The notes: generated from the letters alone by a model not told the origin. A stretch of DNA of 64,000 nt from an uncultured Roseateles sp. (GCA_946886855.1 CAMPJJ010000014.1:1-64000), one strand, 5' to 3'. Shown: positions 1 to 12,118, counted from the stretch's first letter. Numbers and translations are program-made.

Positions 1-340
1 CGCGGGACCCCCGCCCGGCCCTCAGCCGCCGGGTCCGGAGGACGGTGGGAATTCCACCACGCTGGAGCGTGTCGCTCAGAAGACGGAGCCGCCGCGCCTG
101 TACCAGGTGCTGATGCTCAACGATGACTTCACACCGATGGAGTTTGTGGTGATGGTCTTGCAGGAATACTTCCGCCATGACCTGGATACGGCCACCCAGA
201 TCATGTTGAAGATCCATCACGACGGTCGGGGCGTCTGCGGTGTTTTCACCAAGGACGTCGCGGCCACCAAGGTCGAAATGGTGCTGGCGGCCGCACGGCG
301 CGCCGGTCACCCCCTGCAGTGCATTATGGAGGCCGCATGA
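1..340 (+). CDS. clpS: ATP-dependent Clp protease adaptor ClpS (5' end outside window)
   Basis: ClpS is the cytoplasmic adaptor that delivers N-end-rule substrates to ClpAP. The reading frame is open from base 2, so the true start lies before the window. A proline/glycine-rich N-terminal tail leads into the core, where the [11 protein letters not shown] stretch forms the degron-binding pocket, followed by the HHDGRG and GVFTKDVA segments typical of the family. The stop overlaps the clpA start as ATGA (337-340), indicating a translationally coupled clpS-clpA pair, the usual proteobacterial order. Identification is firm; only the N-terminus is missing. Confidence 0.95.
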   Translation, partial: AGPPPGPQPPGPEDGGNSTTLERVAQKTEPPRLYQVLMLNDDFTPMEFVVMVLQEYFRHDLDTATQIMLKIHHDGRGVCGVFTKDVAATKVEMVLAAARRAGHPLQCIMEAA

Positions 341-2661
341 TTGCGCAAGAGCTTGAAGTCAGCCTGCACATGGCGTTTGTCGAAGCGCGCCAGCAGCGCC
401 ACGAGTTCATCACCGTGGAACACCTGCTGATGGCGCTGCTGGACAACCCGTCCGCGGCGGAGGTGCTGCGCGCATGCGCGGCGAACATAGAAGACCTGCG
501 CAAGTCGCTTGCGCAGTTCATCAAGGAGAACACGCCGACCGTGGGGGGCACCGACGAGGTCGACACCCAGCCCACCCTCGGGTTCCAGCGCGTGATCCAG
601 CGCGCGATCATGCACGTCCAGTCGACCGGCAACGGCAAGAAGGAAGTGACCGGCGCCAACGTGCTGGTCGCGATCTTCGGCGAGAAGGACTCCCACGCCG
701 TCTACTACCTGCACCAGCAGGGCGTGACGCGGCTGGACGTCGTCAACTTCATCGCCCACGGCATCAAGAAGAGCGAGCCGCCCGAGCCCCCGAAGGGTCC
801 GGAGGGCAACGGTGCCGAGTCCGAGCGCGAGGAAGGCGAGGGCGGTCAGGGCCAGGGCGGCGGCAAGGGCAGCCCGCTGGAGCAGTTCACCCAGAACCTC
901 AACCAGCTCGCCCGCGACGGCAAGATCGATCCGCTGATCGGCCGCGAGCTCGAGGTCGAACGCGTGGTGCAGATCCTGTGCCGCCGCCGCAAGAACAACC
1001 CGCTGCTGGTGGGTGAGGCCGGCGTGGGCAAGACCGCGATCGCCGAGGGCCTGGCCTGGCGCATCACCGAGGGCCAGGTGCCCGACGTGCTGGCCGAGGC
1101 GGTGGTCTATTCGCTGGACATGGGCGCGCTGCTGGCGGGCACCAAGTACCGCGGCGACTTCGAGCAGCGCCTCAAGGCGGTGATCAAGCAGCTCAAGGAC
1201 CAGCCCGGCGCGATCCTGTTCATCGACGAGATCCACACCCTGATCGGCGCCGGCGCGGCGTCGGGCGGCACGCTGGACGCGAGCAACCTGCTGAAGCCGG
1301 CCTTGTCGTCGGGGCAGCTGAAGTGCATCGGCGCGACCACCTTCAGCGAGTACCGCGGCATCTTCGAGAAGGACGCGGCCCTGTCGCGGCGCTTCCAGAA
1401 GGTGGACGTGGTCGAGCCGACCGTCGACCAGACCGTCGAGATCCTCAAGGGCCTGAAGTCGCGCTTCGAGGAGCACCACAGCGTCAAGTACGCGCTGACC
1501 GCGCTGCAGGCGGCGGCGGAGCTTTCGGCCAAGTACATCAATGACCGTCACCTGCCCGACAAGGCGATCGACGTCATCGACGAGGCCGGCGCCGCCCAGC
1601 GCGTGCTGCCCAAGAGCAAGCAGAAGAAGACCATCACCCGCGCGGAGGTCGAGGACATCGTCGCCAAGATCGCGCGCATCCCGCCGGCCTCGGTGTCGTC
1701 GGACGATCGCGGCAAGCTCAAGAGCCTGGACCGCGACCTCAAGAGCGTCGTCTTCGGCCAGGATCCGTCCATCGATGCGCTGGCCGCGGCCATCAAGATG
1801 GCGCGCTCGGGCCTGGGCAAGCCGGACAAGCCGATCGGCTCCTTCCTGTTCAGCGGCCCGACGGGCGTGGGCAAGACGGAGGTCGCCAAGCAGCTGGCCT
1901 ACATCCTGGGCATCGAGCTGATCCGCTTCGACATGTCCGAGTACATGGAGCGTCACGCCGTCAGCCGCCTGATCGGCGCGCCTCCGGGCTACGTGGGCTT
2001 CGACCAGGGCGGTCTGCTGACCGAGGCGATCACGAAGAAGCCGCACGCGGTGCTGCTGCTCGACGAGATCGAGAAGGCGCATCCGGACGTCTTCAACGTG
2101 CTGCTGCAGGTCATGGACCACGGCACGCTGACCGACAACAACGGACGCAAGGCCGACTTCCGCAACGTGATCATCATCATGACCACGAACGCGGGGGCCG
2201 AGGCGATGACCAAGTCGACGATCGGTTTCACGACCAAGCGCGAGCAGGGCGACGAGATGGCCGACATCAAGCGCCTGTTCACGCCGGAGTTCCGCAACCG
2301 TCTGGACGCCATCGTCAACTTCGGCGCGCTGAACGAGGACATCATCCTGCGGGTGGTGGACAAGTTCCTGCTGCAGCTCGAAAGCCAGCTGGCCGAGAAG
2401 AAGGTCGAGGTCACCTTCAGCGACGCGCTGCGCAAGCACCTCGCCGCCAAGGGCTTCGACCCGCAGATGGGCGCGCGCCCGATGCAGCGCCTCATCCAGG
2501 ACACCATCCGTCGCGCGCTGGCCGACGAACTGCTGTTCGGCCGCCTGATCGACGGCGGCCGCCTCAGCGTGGACGTCGACGACAAGGGCGAGGTCCAGTT
2601 GGACATCACGCCCAACAAGAAGGACAACAAGCCCAAGTCCGAGCCGGCGACGGCCGACTGA
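337..2661 (+). CDS. clpA: ATP-dependent Clp protease ATP-binding subunit ClpA
   Basis: ClpA is the AAA+ unfoldase that feeds substrates to ClpP. The 774-residue product matches the family length. The N-domain (about 1-150) starts [10 protein letters not shown]. The first AAA module has Walker A GEAGVGKT near residue 226 and Walker B LFIDEIH near 295. The second has Walker A GPTGVGKT near 507 and Walker [13 protein letters not shown] near 572. The IGF tripeptide near 628 is the ClpP-docking loop. An acidic, glycine-rich linker (about 150-185) follows the N-domain. The start at 337 is chosen over an in-frame start at 319 because it overlaps the clpS stop and gives the conserved N-terminus. Confidence 0.97.
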   Translation: MIAQELEVSLHMAFVEARQQRHEFITVEHLLMALLDNPSAAEVLRACAANIEDLRKSLAQFIKENTPTVGGTDEVDTQPTLGFQRVIQRAIMHVQSTGNGKKEVTGANVLVAIFGEKDSHAVYYLHQQGVTRLDVVNFIAHGIKKSEPPEPPKGPEGNGAESEREEGEGGQGQGGGKGSPLEQFTQNLNQLARDGKIDPLIGRELEVERVVQILCRRRKNNPLLVGEAGVGKTAIAEGLAWRITEGQVPDVLAEAVVYSLDMGALLAGTKYRGDFEQRLKAVIKQLKDQPGAILFIDEIHTLIGAGAASGGTLDASNLLKPALSSGQLKCIGATTFSEYRGIFEKDAALSRRFQKVDVVEPTVDQTVEILKGLKSRFEEHHSVKYALTALQAAAELSAKYINDRHLPDKAIDVIDEAGAAQRVLPKSKQKKTITRAEVEDIVAKIARIPPASVSSDDRGKLKSLDRDLKSVVFGQDPSIDALAAAIKMARSGLGKPDKPIGSFLFSGPTGVGKTEVAKQLAYILGIELIRFDMSEYMERHAVSRLIGAPPGYVGFDQGGLLTEAITKKPHAVLLLDEIEKAHPDVFNVLLQVMDHGTLTDNNGRKADFRNVIIIMTTNAGAEAMTKSTIGFTTKREQGDEMADIKRLFTPEFRNRLDAIVNFGALNEDIILRVVDKFLLQLESQLAEKKVEVTFSDALRKHLAAKGFDPQMGARPMQRLIQDTIRRALADELLFGRLIDGGRLSVDVDDKGEVQLDITPNKKDNKPKSEPATAD

Positions 2662-2682
2662 CCTTCAGCAACGCCTGACCCC

Positions 2683-2706
2683 AAAGCCCGCTCACGCGGG
2701 CTTTTT
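2683..2706 (+). terminator. Rho-independent terminator after clpA
   Basis: A 9-bp stem AAAGCCCGC / GCGGGCTTT with loop TCAC is followed by T residues, 21 bases after the clpA stop. This is a canonical intrinsic terminator for the clpS-clpA unit. Confidence 0.85.
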
Positions 2707-2731
2707 CATTGGTGCAGTGCTCGTTGTCTCG

Positions 2732-2839
2732 CATCGGGGGAGCCCGGGCCCCGTCTCCGCAGCTTAAGGAGGGAATTCGACTGCCGGGAGGCAGTCGAAG
2801 GAGGGAGACGGAGGAGACGGGGCCCGGGCTCCCCCGATG
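2732..2839. repeat. 27-bp perfect inverted repeat with nested hairpin
   Basis: The arms at 2732-2758 and 2813-2839 are perfect reverse complements over 27 bases (CATCGGGGGAGCCC at the outer end). The 54-base interval contains a second perfect hairpin at 2776-2799, TTCGACTGCC / GGCAGTCGAA with a GGGA loop. The element sits between the clpA terminator and the end of the convergent mtfA gene. It could be a bidirectional transcription stop for both genes or a REP/MITE-like intergenic palindrome. No coding potential is evident. Confidence 0.85.
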
Positions 2840-2843
2840 GCGC

Positions 2844-3638
2844 TCAGTCGTTGCGTGCCGGGTCTTGCCTGAAGAACCCGGCGAGCAGCCGATACAGGCG
2901 AGGCTGCTCCGCGAGCAGTTCGCGCGGCGCGACGAAGAAGGCTTCGACGGCGACGGCGAAGAACTCTTCCGGCGCTTCCGCGCCGTACGGATCGATGAGC
3001 GTGGCGACGCCCGCATCGACCTGGTCGCAGAACCAGTGCCACTCCGCTTCCATCGTGGCCCCCCACTGCTGCCTCAGCGCCGGATCTTCGATGGTGGGCG
3101 CGCCGTCGGGGTCGCCGTCGCGCATGTCCAGCACGTGCGCGAATTCGTGGATCACCACGTTGTAGACCGGATCGTGTCCCTCCACGCGATCGACGGCCTC
3201 GGGCGCGATCTCGCTCCAGGCCAGCATCAGCGGCCCGCCTTCCATCGCCTCGCCGGCCAGCGTCTCGTCATACGCATGGACGATGCCGTCCTCGTCCATG
3301 GTCTCGCGCGCGGCGACGACTTCGCCCTCGTGCATGACGATGCCGACGAAGCCGTCGTACCACGCAAGTCCCAGCCGCAGCACTGGCAGGCAGGCCTGCG
3401 CGGCGACCGCTACCGCGACCTCGTCGGTGACCTCGAAGCCGTTGGCGCCGTGGAACTCCTTCGCCGCCAGGAAGAGCGAGCACAGCCGCCGCAGCTCCGC
3501 GCGATCGGCCTCGCTGCGACGGGCGATGAAGGGGTACTGCGTGAGCGTGAGCTCCCACAGCGGATCGGGAATCGCGTACTGGTCGAGCAGCTTGCGCTCG
3601 CGGCGCGCGCGCCAGCGCTGGAGCAGGCCGCCGATCAT
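2844..3638 (-). CDS. mtfA: MtfA-like zinc metallopeptidase (M90 family)
   Basis: MtfA is a cytosolic zinc peptidase that in E. coli binds the glucose repressor Mlc and so affects ptsG expression. The 264-residue product carries the zinc-binding motif HEFAH near residue 163, followed by LDMRDGDPDGAP. The C-terminal APEEFFAVAVEAFF segment supplies the downstream glutamate ligand expected in this family. The start at 3638 overlaps the lpxH stop (TCAT on the plus strand, ATGA in sense), so it is the last gene of a five-gene minus-strand operon. The Mlc link is known only from enterobacteria. Confidence 0.88.
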   Translation of the reverse strand: MIGGLLQRWRARRERKLLDQYAIPDPLWELTLTQYPFIARRSEADRAELRRLCSLFLAAKEFHGANGFEVTDEVAVAVAAQACLPVLRLGLAWYDGFVGIVMHEGEVVAARETMDEDGIVHAYDETLAGEAMEGGPLMLAWSEIAPEAVDRVEGHDPVYNVVIHEFAHVLDMRDGDPDGAPTIEDPALRQQWGATMEAEWHWFCDQVDAGVATLIDPYGAEAPEEFFAVAVEAFFVAPRELLAEQPRLYRLLAGFFRQDPARND

Positions 3639-4474
3639 GGGGCGGTGGCGACCTCGGTCGCCGAACTCATCGGGGCGATGCGACGCAGGCCGTCGGCATC
3701 GAGCACGAGGACGTCGCCGCGGCCCGGGCCCTGGTCGTAGTCCCAGTCGGACAGCACTGCGCGCGTGAGCCCGTTGCCGAGATCGTGCAGCGCCGGCCGG
3801 TGCGTGTGGCCGTGGATCAGCGTGTCGCAGCCCGACGCGCGCAGCCACGAGCGGGCCGCGTCGTCGTCGACGTCCGCCCAGGTGGACGGATCGGACTGGT
3901 GCATGCGGCTTTTCGCGCGCAGATGACGCGCCAGCGCGCGTCGCGCGAAGAGCGGCATCGCGCGCAGCGCCGCCAGCACCTCGGGCCGGCGCACGACGGC
4001 GCGCGCCTTCAGGTAAGCGACGTCGCCCAGGCAGAGCTGGTCGCCATGACTCAGCAGCCACGAGCGTCCGAAGGCGTCCAGCCGGGTCGGATCGCGCAGC
4101 AGCCGCATGCCGGCGTCCGCCGCCATCGCCTCGCCGAGCGCGAAGTCGCGGTTGCCGTGCATGAAGAAGAGGGTTTTTCGCGAGGAGACCTCGCGCAGCA
4201 GATCGAGCGCGAGCTGCTCGAAACTGCCGGCCTGCCAGCGCGCGTCGTCGCCGATCCAGGCCTCGAAGATGTCGCCGAGCAGGACGACCGCGTCGGCGGG
4301 CGTCGCCGCCAGGTGGGCGCGGAACCGAGCCAGCGTCGCCGGCATGTCTGGCGACAGGTGCAGGTCGGACAGCAGGTCGATCCGCCCCCAGCCGCCCGCC
4401 GCCCGCAGCGGTGCCAGGGGCAGCACGGCGCGGGGCAGCGGGAGCGGGGAAAAGGCGGCGGACCCGGGACTCAC
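3635..4474 (-). CDS. lpxH: UDP-2,3-diacylglucosamine diphosphatase LpxH
   Basis: LpxH cleaves the pyrophosphate of UDP-2,3-diacylglucosamine to give lipid X, the fourth step of lipid A synthesis, at the inner membrane face. The calcineurin-like metallophosphatase motifs appear in order: [25 protein letters not shown] and the C-terminal HGHTHRP. The 279 residues include a roughly 30-residue N-terminal extension rich in Pro and Ala before the catalytic fold, longer than in E. coli (240 residues), so a later start is possible. ATGA overlaps link it to ppiB upstream and mtfA downstream. Confidence 0.93.
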   Translation of the reverse strand: MSPGSAAFSPLPLPRAVLPLAPLRAAGGWGRIDLLSDLHLSPDMPATLARFRAHLAATPADAVVLLGDIFEAWIGDDARWQAGSFEQLALDLLREVSSRKTLFFMHGNRDFALGEAMAADAGMRLLRDPTRLDAFGRSWLLSHGDQLCLGDVAYLKARAVVRRPEVLAALRAMPLFARRALARHLRAKSRMHQSDPSTWADVDDDAARSWLRASGCDTLIHGHTHRPALHDLGNGLTRAVLSDWDYDQGPGRGDVLVLDADGLRRIAPMSSATEVATAP

Positions 4475-4974
4475 TCGACCGCGACGGCGCGCTCGATGAT
4501 CACCGGGTCGACCGGCACGTCGTCGTGGAAGCCCGAGCGGCTGGTCTTGACCTTCTCGATCTTGTCCACGACGTCCTGGCCGCCCACGACCTTGCCGAAC
4601 ACCGCATAGCCCCAGCCGGACGGGCTTTCGCTCTTGAAGTTCAGGAAGTCGTTGTCGACCGTGTTGATGAAGAACTGCGCGCTGGCCGAGTGCGGCGCGT
4701 TCGTGCGCGCCATCGCCAGCGTGTACTTGTCGTTCTTCAGGCCGTTGTTGGCCTCGTTCTGGATCGGCGCGTCGGCCGGCTTCTGCTTCATGCCTTCCTC
4801 GAAGCCGCCGCCCTGGGCCATGAAGCCCTTGATCACGCGGTGGAAGATCGTGCCGTCGTAGTGGCCCTTGGCGACGTACGCCAGGAAGTTCTCGACGCTC
4901 TTGGGGGCCTTCACATCATCCAGCTCCACAGTGATCAGACCGTGGTTGGTGTGCAGTTCGACTTTCTTGGTCAT
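4471..4974 (-). CDS. ppiB: Cytoplasmic cyclophilin-type peptidyl-prolyl isomerase B
   Basis: This enzyme isomerises peptidyl-proline bonds in the cytoplasm. The 167-residue protein has no signal peptide. It shows the cyclophilin active-site elements [13 protein letters not shown] (catalytic Arg), the [16 protein letters not shown] segment and the [11 protein letters not shown] turn. It lies 12 bases downstream of ppiA, which encodes the exported paralogue, so the pair probably arose by duplication. The stop overlaps the lpxH start by four bases. Confidence 0.95.
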   Translation of the reverse strand: MTKKVELHTNHGLITVELDDVKAPKSVENFLAYVAKGHYDGTIFHRVIKGFMAQGGGFEEGMKQKPADAPIQNEANNGLKNDKYTLAMARTNAPHSASAQFFINTVDNDFLNFKSESPSGWGYAVFGKVVGGQDVVDKIEKVKTSRSGFHDDVPVDPVIIERAVAVE

Positions 4975-4986
4975 GTCTTCAACTCC

Positions 4987-5562
4987 TTATTTCTCGACAG
5001 TGGCCTTGTTGATCAGGACCGGGGTGTTGGGCAGGTTCTGGAACGCCGGGTTCTTCGGTGACGGCGCAGTCGGCACCGCGCGGATCTTGTCGACGACGTC
5101 CATGCCTTCGCTGACGTAGCCGAACACGGCATAGCCGCGGCCGTCGGACGCGTAACCCGGGTCCAGGGCCGCGTTGTCCACGGTGTTGATGAAGAACTGC
5201 GAGGTCGCCGAGTTCGGATCGTTGGTGCGCGCCATCGCGATCGAGCCGCGGATGTTCATCAGGCCGTTGCCGGCTTCCAGCGGAATCGGCGGCCGAGTCG
5301 GGCGCTGCTTCAGGTCGGCCGTGTACCCGCCGGTCTGGATCATGAAGTCGCCGATGACGCGATGGAAGATCACGCCGTTGTAGTGGCCGGCCTTCACGTA
5401 GGTCAGGAAGTTGGCGACCGTCTTGGGCGCCTTCTCCGCGTCCAGCTTGATCACGATGTCGCCGGCGGTGGTGTTCAGCCGGACCGTCTGGGCCTGGACG
5501 AGCGAGGCGGCGAGGCCCAGCACGGCAGCGCCGGCGGCGAGCAGGAATTTGGATGTCCGCAT
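4987..5562 (-). CDS. ppiA: Periplasmic cyclophilin-type peptidyl-prolyl isomerase A
   Basis: The 191-residue product begins with a Sec signal peptide (MRTSKFLLAAGAAVLGLAA, cleavage likely after LVQAQ). It continues into a cyclophilin domain with FHRVIGDFMIQTGG, MARTNDPNSATSQFFI and GYAVFGYVSEGMD. It should act on proline bonds of exported proteins in the periplasm. It sits between the TPR gene and ppiB in the same operon. Compared with ppiB it carries extra residues between the last strands (PTAPSPKNPAFQNLP), typical of the periplasmic form. Confidence 0.94.
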   Translation of the reverse strand: MRTSKFLLAAGAAVLGLAASLVQAQTVRLNTTAGDIVIKLDAEKAPKTVANFLTYVKAGHYNGVIFHRVIGDFMIQTGGYTADLKQRPTRPPIPLEAGNGLMNIRGSIAMARTNDPNSATSQFFINTVDNAALDPGYASDGRGYAVFGYVSEGMDVVDKIRAVPTAPSPKNPAFQNLPNTPVLINKATVEK

Positions 5563-5625
5563 GGTCCTGGTGGGGTGTGATTGGAGCGTTGAGGGAAGCG
5601 TGGAGGGGGCGATCCCCCCCCGCGA

Positions 5626-6171
5626 TCATCGCGCCTGGCCGCCCTTGGCGTTGTTGAACGCTGTGACGCGTTGCAACTTGAGCTTGAGCGCGGTGTCGTC
5701 GCCGAGCGCCTGCTTCAGCGCGCGCTCATAGGACTGCTGGGCCAGGCGCATCAGCACGTCGCCCATGTTCTCCTGGGCCTGCGCATGGTCGGGCTGCAGG
5801 TCCAGGGCGCGGGTCAGGGACTGGCGCGCCGCCTCGTATTCGCCGCGCGCGGCGTGGATGACGGCCAGGTTGTTGTACGGATCGGCCAGGTCGGGGAAGT
5901 CCTCGGTCAGGCCGGTGAACAGCGCGCGGGCGCGCTCGAGCTGCTGCTGCTCGAGCAGCATCGTGCCCAGCGCGAAGCGCAGGCGCGGATCGTCCGGGGT
6001 GGTCTTCAGGCCGGCCTCGGCGATCTGTATCGCCTGGTCGCGTTTGCCGGCGGCCCACTGGGCCTGCGCGTCCTCGAGGGCGGCGGCATGCGTCAGCGTG
6101 GCGCCGCTCAGCGCCAGGGCGACGCAGCAGGAGCGGATCAGGGCGGGAAGTCTTGGCGCAAGTCTTGGCAT
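5626..6171 (-). CDS. Exported tetratricopeptide-repeat protein
   Basis: The 181-residue protein has an N-terminal hydrophobic signal (ALIRSCCVALALSGATLTHAAA) and then about three TPR units, for example DPRLRFALGTMLLEQQQLE, DPYNNLAVIHAARGEYEAA and HAQAQENMGDVLMRLAQQSY. Such proteins scaffold envelope complexes, but no partner can be named. It is the first gene of the ppiA-ppiB-lpxH-mtfA operon, which suggests an envelope-folding or outer-membrane context. Divergent cysS begins 144 bases away. Confidence 0.85.
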   Translation of the reverse strand: MPRLAPRLPALIRSCCVALALSGATLTHAAALEDAQAQWAAGKRDQAIQIAEAGLKTTPDDPRLRFALGTMLLEQQQLERARALFTGLTEDFPDLADPYNNLAVIHAARGEYEAARQSLTRALDLQPDHAQAQENMGDVLMRLAQQSYERALKQALGDDTALKLKLQRVTAFNNAKGGQAR

Positions 6172-6184
6172 GGGGTCGGGCCGC

Positions 6185-6190
6185 TATACT
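6185..6190 (+). promoter_or_regulatory. Candidate -10 element for cysS
   Basis: TATACT lies in the divergent gap between the TPR gene and cysS, 125 bases before the cysS start. No good -35 hexamer is found at 16-18 bases (the nearest, TTGGCA at 6165-6170, has a 14-base spacer), so the call is weak. Confidence 0.35.
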
Positions 6191-6315
6191 GCCGGGCATT
6201 CTAGAGCGAGCTTTCGTCTCACGCTCGCCTCCCGGCCGGCTTCCCGGCCCACCCGCACCGCACCGTTGAAAGCGCCGAACCTCGCGACCCGTCGCCGGTG
6301 CGGCGCGAGCCCCGT

Positions 6316-7713
6316 ATGTCTTCCTTGCGCATCTACAACACGCTGGACCGCCAGCTCCAGGACTTCCAACCGATCGAGCCGGGCAAGGTCCGCATGTACG
6401 TCTGCGGCATCACGGTCTACGACCTGTGCCACATGGGGCATGCGCGCATGAACATCGCGTTCGACGTCGTCTACCGGTGGCTGAAGGCCAGCGGCTTCGA
6501 CGTCACCTACGTGCGCAACATCACCGACATCGACGACAAGATCATCCGCCGCGCGCTCGAGCGCGGCATCACGATCGGCCAGCTCACCAGCGACACCATC
6601 GCCGCGATGCACCGCGACTTCGACGCGCTGGGCATCGCCAAGCCGACGCATGAACCGCGCGCGACCGAGTACGTCCCGCAGATGCTGGACATCATCGGCA
6701 AGCTCGAGACCCGGGGCCTGGCCTACCAGGCCGACGGCGGCGGCGACGTGAACTACGCGGTGCGCAAGTTCGACGGCTACGGCAAGCTCAGCGGCAAGTC
6801 GCCGGACCAGCTGCGCGCCGGCGAGCGCGTCGCGGTCGACGACGGCAAGCGCGATCCGCTGGACTTCGTGCTGTGGAAGTCGGCCAAGGCCGACGAACCG
6901 GTCGAGGCCAAGTGGGCCAGCCCCTGGGGCGAAGGCCGCCCGGGCTGGCACATCGAGTGCTCGGCGATGAGCTGCGCGCTGCTGGGCGAGCGCTTCGACA
7001 TCCACGGCGGCGGCATGGACCTGCAGTTCCCGCACCACGAGAACGAGATCGCGCAGAGCGAGGGCGCCTTCGGACACTTCGTCAACTACTGGCTGCACAA
7101 CGGTTTCCTGAACATCGACGGCGAGAAGATGTCCAAGAGCCTGGGCAACTTCTTCACCATCCAGGAAGTGCTGGAGAAGTTCGACGGCGAGTCGATCCGC
7201 TTCTTCATGCTGCGCACCCAGTACCGCAGCCCGTTCAACTTCAGCGATGTCAGCCTGGACGACGCGCGCACCGCGCTGCGTCGGCTGTACACCGCGCTGG
7301 ACGCGGTCGCGCCGGCGGACGTGGCGATCGATTGGACGCAAGGCCCCGCCGCGGCCTTCAAGGCGGCGATGGATGACGACTTCAACACCCCCGGCGCCCT
7401 GGCCGTGCTGTTCGAACTCGCCAACCAGGTCAACCGCGACCGCTCCGCGCAGGACGCCGGTCTGCTGAAGGCCCTGGGCGGCGTGCTGGGCGTGCTGCAG
7501 CAGGCGCCCAAGACCTTCCTGCAAGCCGGCGCGGGCCTGGACGAGGCCGCGATCGACGCGCAGATTGCCGCGCGCGCCGCCGCCAAGGCGGGTCGTGACT
7601 TCGCCGAGGCCGACCGCATCCGCAAGTCGCTCGCCGAACAGGGCATCGAGCTGAAGGATTCCCCGACCGGCACGACCTGGGTCCGTGCCTCGAAGGTTGG
7701 AGAGCAGGCCTGA
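6316..7713 (+). CDS. cysS: Cysteinyl-tRNA synthetase
   Basis: CysS charges tRNA-Cys in the cytoplasm. The 465-residue class I synthetase has the zinc ligand Cys in [10 protein letters not shown], the HIGH-type signature HMGHAR near residue 36, the second zinc cluster around [10 protein letters not shown], the [12 protein letters not shown] segment and the KMSKSLGN loop. The start at 6316 gives [12 protein letters not shown], the usual N-terminus; an upstream GTG at 6298 would add six unrelated residues. It heads an operon with the downstream glycosylase, accA and tilS; its stop overlaps the next start (TGATG). Confidence 0.97.
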   Translation: MSSLRIYNTLDRQLQDFQPIEPGKVRMYVCGITVYDLCHMGHARMNIAFDVVYRWLKASGFDVTYVRNITDIDDKIIRRALERGITIGQLTSDTIAAMHRDFDALGIAKPTHEPRATEYVPQMLDIIGKLETRGLAYQADGGGDVNYAVRKFDGYGKLSGKSPDQLRAGERVAVDDGKRDPLDFVLWKSAKADEPVEAKWASPWGEGRPGWHIECSAMSCALLGERFDIHGGGMDLQFPHHENEIAQSEGAFGHFVNYWLHNGFLNIDGEKMSKSLGNFFTIQEVLEKFDGESIRFFMLRTQYRSPFNFSDVSLDDARTALRRLYTALDAVAPADVAIDWTQGPAAAFKAAMDDDFNTPGALAVLFELANQVNRDRSAQDAGLLKALGGVLGVLQQAPKTFLQAGAGLDEAAIDAQIAARAAAKAGRDFAEADRIRKSLAEQGIELKDSPTGTTWVRASKVGEQA

Positions 7714-8366
7714 TGGCGCGTGTGGCGACCGCCGGGGTGACCCCGGACTACTGGGACGAGGCCTGCAGACACCTGGTCAAGCGCGACCGGGTGATGAAGA
7801 AGCTGATCCCGCAATTCGGCGAGGCGCGGCTGCAGAGCCGCGGCGACGCTTTCACGACGCTCGCACGGTCGATCGTCGGTCAGCAGATCTCGGTGAAAGC
7901 GGCGCAGAACGTGTGGGACAAGTTCGCCGAGCTGACCTCCGGCCCGTCCAACCGCATCAAGCCGACCGAGGTGCTGGGCCTGGAGAAGACCGCGCTGCGG
8001 GCCGTGGGCCTGTCCTTGCGCAAGGTCGAGTACCTCAGCGACCTGGCGCAGCATTTCGAAACCGGTCAGGTCCATGTGCGCCAATGGGCGCAGATGGAGG
8101 ACGAAGCCATCATCGACGAGCTGGTCGCCATCCGCGGCATCGGCCGGTGGACGGCGGAGATGTTCCTGATCTTCCACCTGATGCGGCCCAATGTGCTGCC
8201 GCTGGATGATCTGGGGCTGCTGAAGGGCATCAGCCAGCATTACTTCAGCGACGAGCCGGTGTCGCGCGCGGAGGCCCGAGAGCTGGGCGAGGGCTGGGCC
8301 CCGTATCGCTCGGTGGCCACATGGTACATTTGGCGGAGCCTCGATCCGCTACCCGTGGATTACTGA
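7713..8366 (+). CDS. DNA-3-methyladenine glycosylase II (AlkA/HhH-GPD family)
   Basis: The enzyme excises alkylated bases from DNA. The 217-residue protein carries the helix-hairpin-helix GPD motif ([18 protein letters not shown]) and the catalytic aspartate in VLPLDDLGL about 20 residues later. The family substrate-loop [11 protein letters not shown] is also present. It is shorter than E. coli AlkA because the N-terminal domain is absent, which is common in this order. It is translationally coupled to cysS by a TGATG overlap and is followed by accA two bases after its stop. Confidence 0.9.
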   Translation: MARVATAGVTPDYWDEACRHLVKRDRVMKKLIPQFGEARLQSRGDAFTTLARSIVGQQISVKAAQNVWDKFAELTSGPSNRIKPTEVLGLEKTALRAVGLSLRKVEYLSDLAQHFETGQVHVRQWAQMEDEAIIDELVAIRGIGRWTAEMFLIFHLMRPNVLPLDDLGLLKGISQHYFSDEPVSRAEARELGEGWAPYRSVATWYIWRSLDPLPVDY

Positions 8367-8368
8367 GA

Positions 8369-9340
<972 letters not shown>

Positions 9341-10846
9341 TCCCGGCGCCGATGCAGGCGCCCCTGTGGAAACGGATGCCGGCACGGACGCCGGCATGCC
9401 GGCCCCTCCCGATCCGACCCGCCGCGTGATTGCCGTAGCCACCAGTGGCGGCCGCGATTCGACGGCGCTCCTCCACGCCACCGCTGTTGCCGCCCGCCCG
9501 CTCGGGCTGCAGGTGGTGGCGTTGCACATCCATCATGGACTGAGCGTTCACGCCGACGCGTGGCTGGCGCATCTGCAAGCGCAGATCGACGGCTGGGCGG
9601 CGGAAGGTCTGCCCGTCCGCCTCGTCCATGAGCGTCTCGGTGGCGCGCCGGGACCCGGCGACAGCGTCGAGGCCTGGGCCCGTGCCGGTCGCCATCGCGC
9701 GCTGCAACGCCTGACCCTCGATGCCGGCGCCGACCTGCTGCTGCTGGCGCACCATCGCCGCGACCAGGCGGAAACCTTCCTGCTTCAAGCGATGCGCGGC
9801 GCCGGCGTGGCGGGACTGTCCGCGATGCCGCGCACGCAATGGCGCGACGGCGTGTGCTGGGCGCGGCCCTGGCTGGATCGCCGGCGTGAATCCATCGAGG
9901 CCTACATCGCCGAACACGGCCTGCGCTTCATCGAGGACGACAGCAACGGCGACGCGCGCTTCGCGCGCAACCGGCTTCGTCTGGAGGCCTGGCCCGCGCT
10001 GACCGCGGAGGCGCCCGGCGCGGAAGCGGCGCTGGCGCAGGCGGCCGCCTGGGCCCAGGAGGCGGCCGAACTGCAGCGCGAGATCGCCGAGGACGATCTT
10101 GCCCGCTGGTCCGACGCCGGCGGCTTGTCGCAGGCCATGCTGGACACGCTCAGCCCGGCGCGCGCGTCGAACGCGTTGCGGGCCTGGCTGCAACGCGCGG
10201 CGGGACGTACCGCGCCCGCGACGCTGATCCGCCGCCTGATGGCGGAGGCGCCCGCGGCGACCGTGGCGCGTTGGCCGCTGGGCGATACCGAACTGCATCT
10301 CTATCGCGGCCGCTTCTTCGTGCAGGCGCCGTCGCCGGTGCGGCCGCCCGTTCCGGCGGACGCGCTGCCGGCTTCGCTTCGAGGGCTTGGTGTCGCCGCC
10401 GCCGCCGCGGACTCGCGGCTGCTCGTCGATCTTTCGCGGCCGGGCCGTCACGCGATCGCGGCCTGGGGCGGTGCGGTCCATGTCGAACCCGTGACCACGG
10501 GGGGCGTCGCGCTTTCTGCGCTCAGCAATGTCGAGTTGCGCCCGCGCGAAGGCGGCGAGCAGTTCCAGGCGCATGCCAAGGGCCTGGCGCGCGCGCTCCG
10601 CAAATGCTGGCAGACGGCCGGAATCCCCGGTGTCCAGAGGGAAGGCCCGCTGATCTACGTCGATGGGCGACTGCTGTTCGCGCCCGGTCTGGGCATCGAC
10701 GCGCGCTGGATCGCGCCGGCCGGTGAAGCACAAATGGCGCTGCGATGGGTGTCGGAGGCATGCGGATCCCGCATGGGCAGCGACGTTGCGGGCAAGGGCG
10801 GGTCTTAGAATCGCCGATCCACCCGCAGCCCTCCTCTGACATTCCC

Positions 10847-12118
10847 ATGGCATTGATCGTTCACAAGTACGGCGGCACCTCGATGGGGTCGACCGACCGC
10901 ATCCGCAACGTGGCCAAGCGTGTCGCCAAATGGGCGCGGGCGGGTCACCAGATGGTGGTGGTCCCCTCGGCGATGAGCGGCGAGACCAACCGCCTGCTGG
11001 GCCTGGCCAAGGAGCTGTCGCCCGGGAGCACGTCGCCGTCGCTGATGCGCGAGCTCGACATGATCGCCTCGACCGGCGAGCAGGTGTCCGTGGGGCTGCT
11101 GGCGATCGCGCTGCAGGCCGAGGGCATGGACGCCGTCAGCTACACCGGCTGGCAGGTCGGCGTGTCGACCGACAACGCCTACACCAAGGCCCGCATCGAG
11201 AGCATCGACGACGCGAAGGTCAAGGCCGACCTCGACGCCGGCCGGGTGGTCGTCATCACCGGCTTCCAGGGTGTGGACGAGGACCGCAACATCACGACGC
11301 TGGGGCGCGGCGGCTCGGACACCTCGGCGGTGGCGATCGCCGCGGCGATCAAGGCCGACGAATGCCTGATCTACACCGACGTGGACGGCGTCTACACGAC
11401 CGATCCGCGCGTCGTCCCGGAAGCGCGCCGCATGAGCACCATCAGCTTCGAGGAGATGCTGGAGATGGCCTCGCTCGGCTCCAAGGTGCTGCAGATCCGC
11501 TCGGTGGAATTCGCGGGCAAGTACCGTGTGCCGATGCGCGTGCTGAGCAGCTTCACGCCCTGGGACATCGACATCGACGAAGAAGCCAAGTCCGGCACCC
11601 TGATCACTTTTGAAGAGGACGAACAAATGGAACAAGCCGTCGTCTCCGGCATTGCATTCAACCGCGACGAGGCCAAGGTGACGCTGCTGGGCGTTCCGGA
11701 CAAGCCCGGCATCGCGTTCCAGATCCTGGGACCGGTGGCCGACGCCAACATCGACGTGGACGTGATCATCCAGAACGTGTCGCAGGACGGGAAGACCGAC
11801 TTCTCGTTCACGGTGCACCGCAACGACTACCAGCGCGCGATGGAGCTGCTGGAGAAGGTCGTGGGACCGGCGGTGCAGGCCGCCAAGGTGACCGGCGACC
11901 AGCGCATCTGCAAGGTGTCCATCGTGGGCATCGGCATGCGCTCGCACGTGGGCGTGGCGTCGAAGATGTTCCGCTCGCTGTCGGAAGAGGGCATCAACAT
12001 CCAGATGATCACGACCAGCGAGATCAAGACCTCCGTCGTCATCGACGAGAAGTACATGGAGCTGGCGGTGCGCGCCTTGCATCGCGCGTTCGATCTGGAC
12101 CAGGACATCGAGGCCTGA
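10847..12118 (+). CDS. lysC: Aspartate kinase
   Basis: Aspartate kinase phosphorylates aspartate, the first step to lysine, threonine, methionine and diaminopimelate. The 423-residue protein starts [15 protein letters not shown] (nucleotide-binding KYGGTS). It contains the [13 protein letters not shown] and [13 protein letters not shown] signatures and ends with two ACT domains (from about residue 265), the site of feedback control. The first ATG giving this N-terminus is at 10847. It follows tilS by 38 bases and precedes tRNA-Ser, an arrangement common in Burkholderiales as I recall it. Confidence 0.97.
   Translation: MALIVHKYGGTSMGSTDRIRNVAKRVAKWARAGHQMVVVPSAMSGETNRLLGLAKELSPGSTSPSLMRELDMIASTGEQVSVGLLAIALQAEGMDAVSYTGWQVGVSTDNAYTKARIESIDDAKVKADLDAGRVVVITGFQGVDEDRNITTLGRGGSDTSAVAIAAAIKADECLIYTDVDGVYTTDPRVVPEARRMSTISFEEMLEMASLGSKVLQIRSVEFAGKYRVPMRVLSSFTPWDIDIDEEAKSGTLITFEEDEQMEQAVVSGIAFNRDEAKVTLLGVPDKPGIAFQILGPVADANIDVDVIIQNVSQDGKTDFSFTVHRNDYQRAMELLEKVVGPAVQAAKVTGDQRICKVSIVGIGMRSHVGVASKMFRSLSEEGINIQMITTSEIKTSVVIDEKYMELAVRALHRAFDLDQDIEA

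Noticed and set aside
307..2439. Long minus-strand open frame (about 710 codons) opposite clpA
   Set aside because: Antisense shadow of clpA caused by high GC; repetitive Leu/Arg/His-rich product with no domain.
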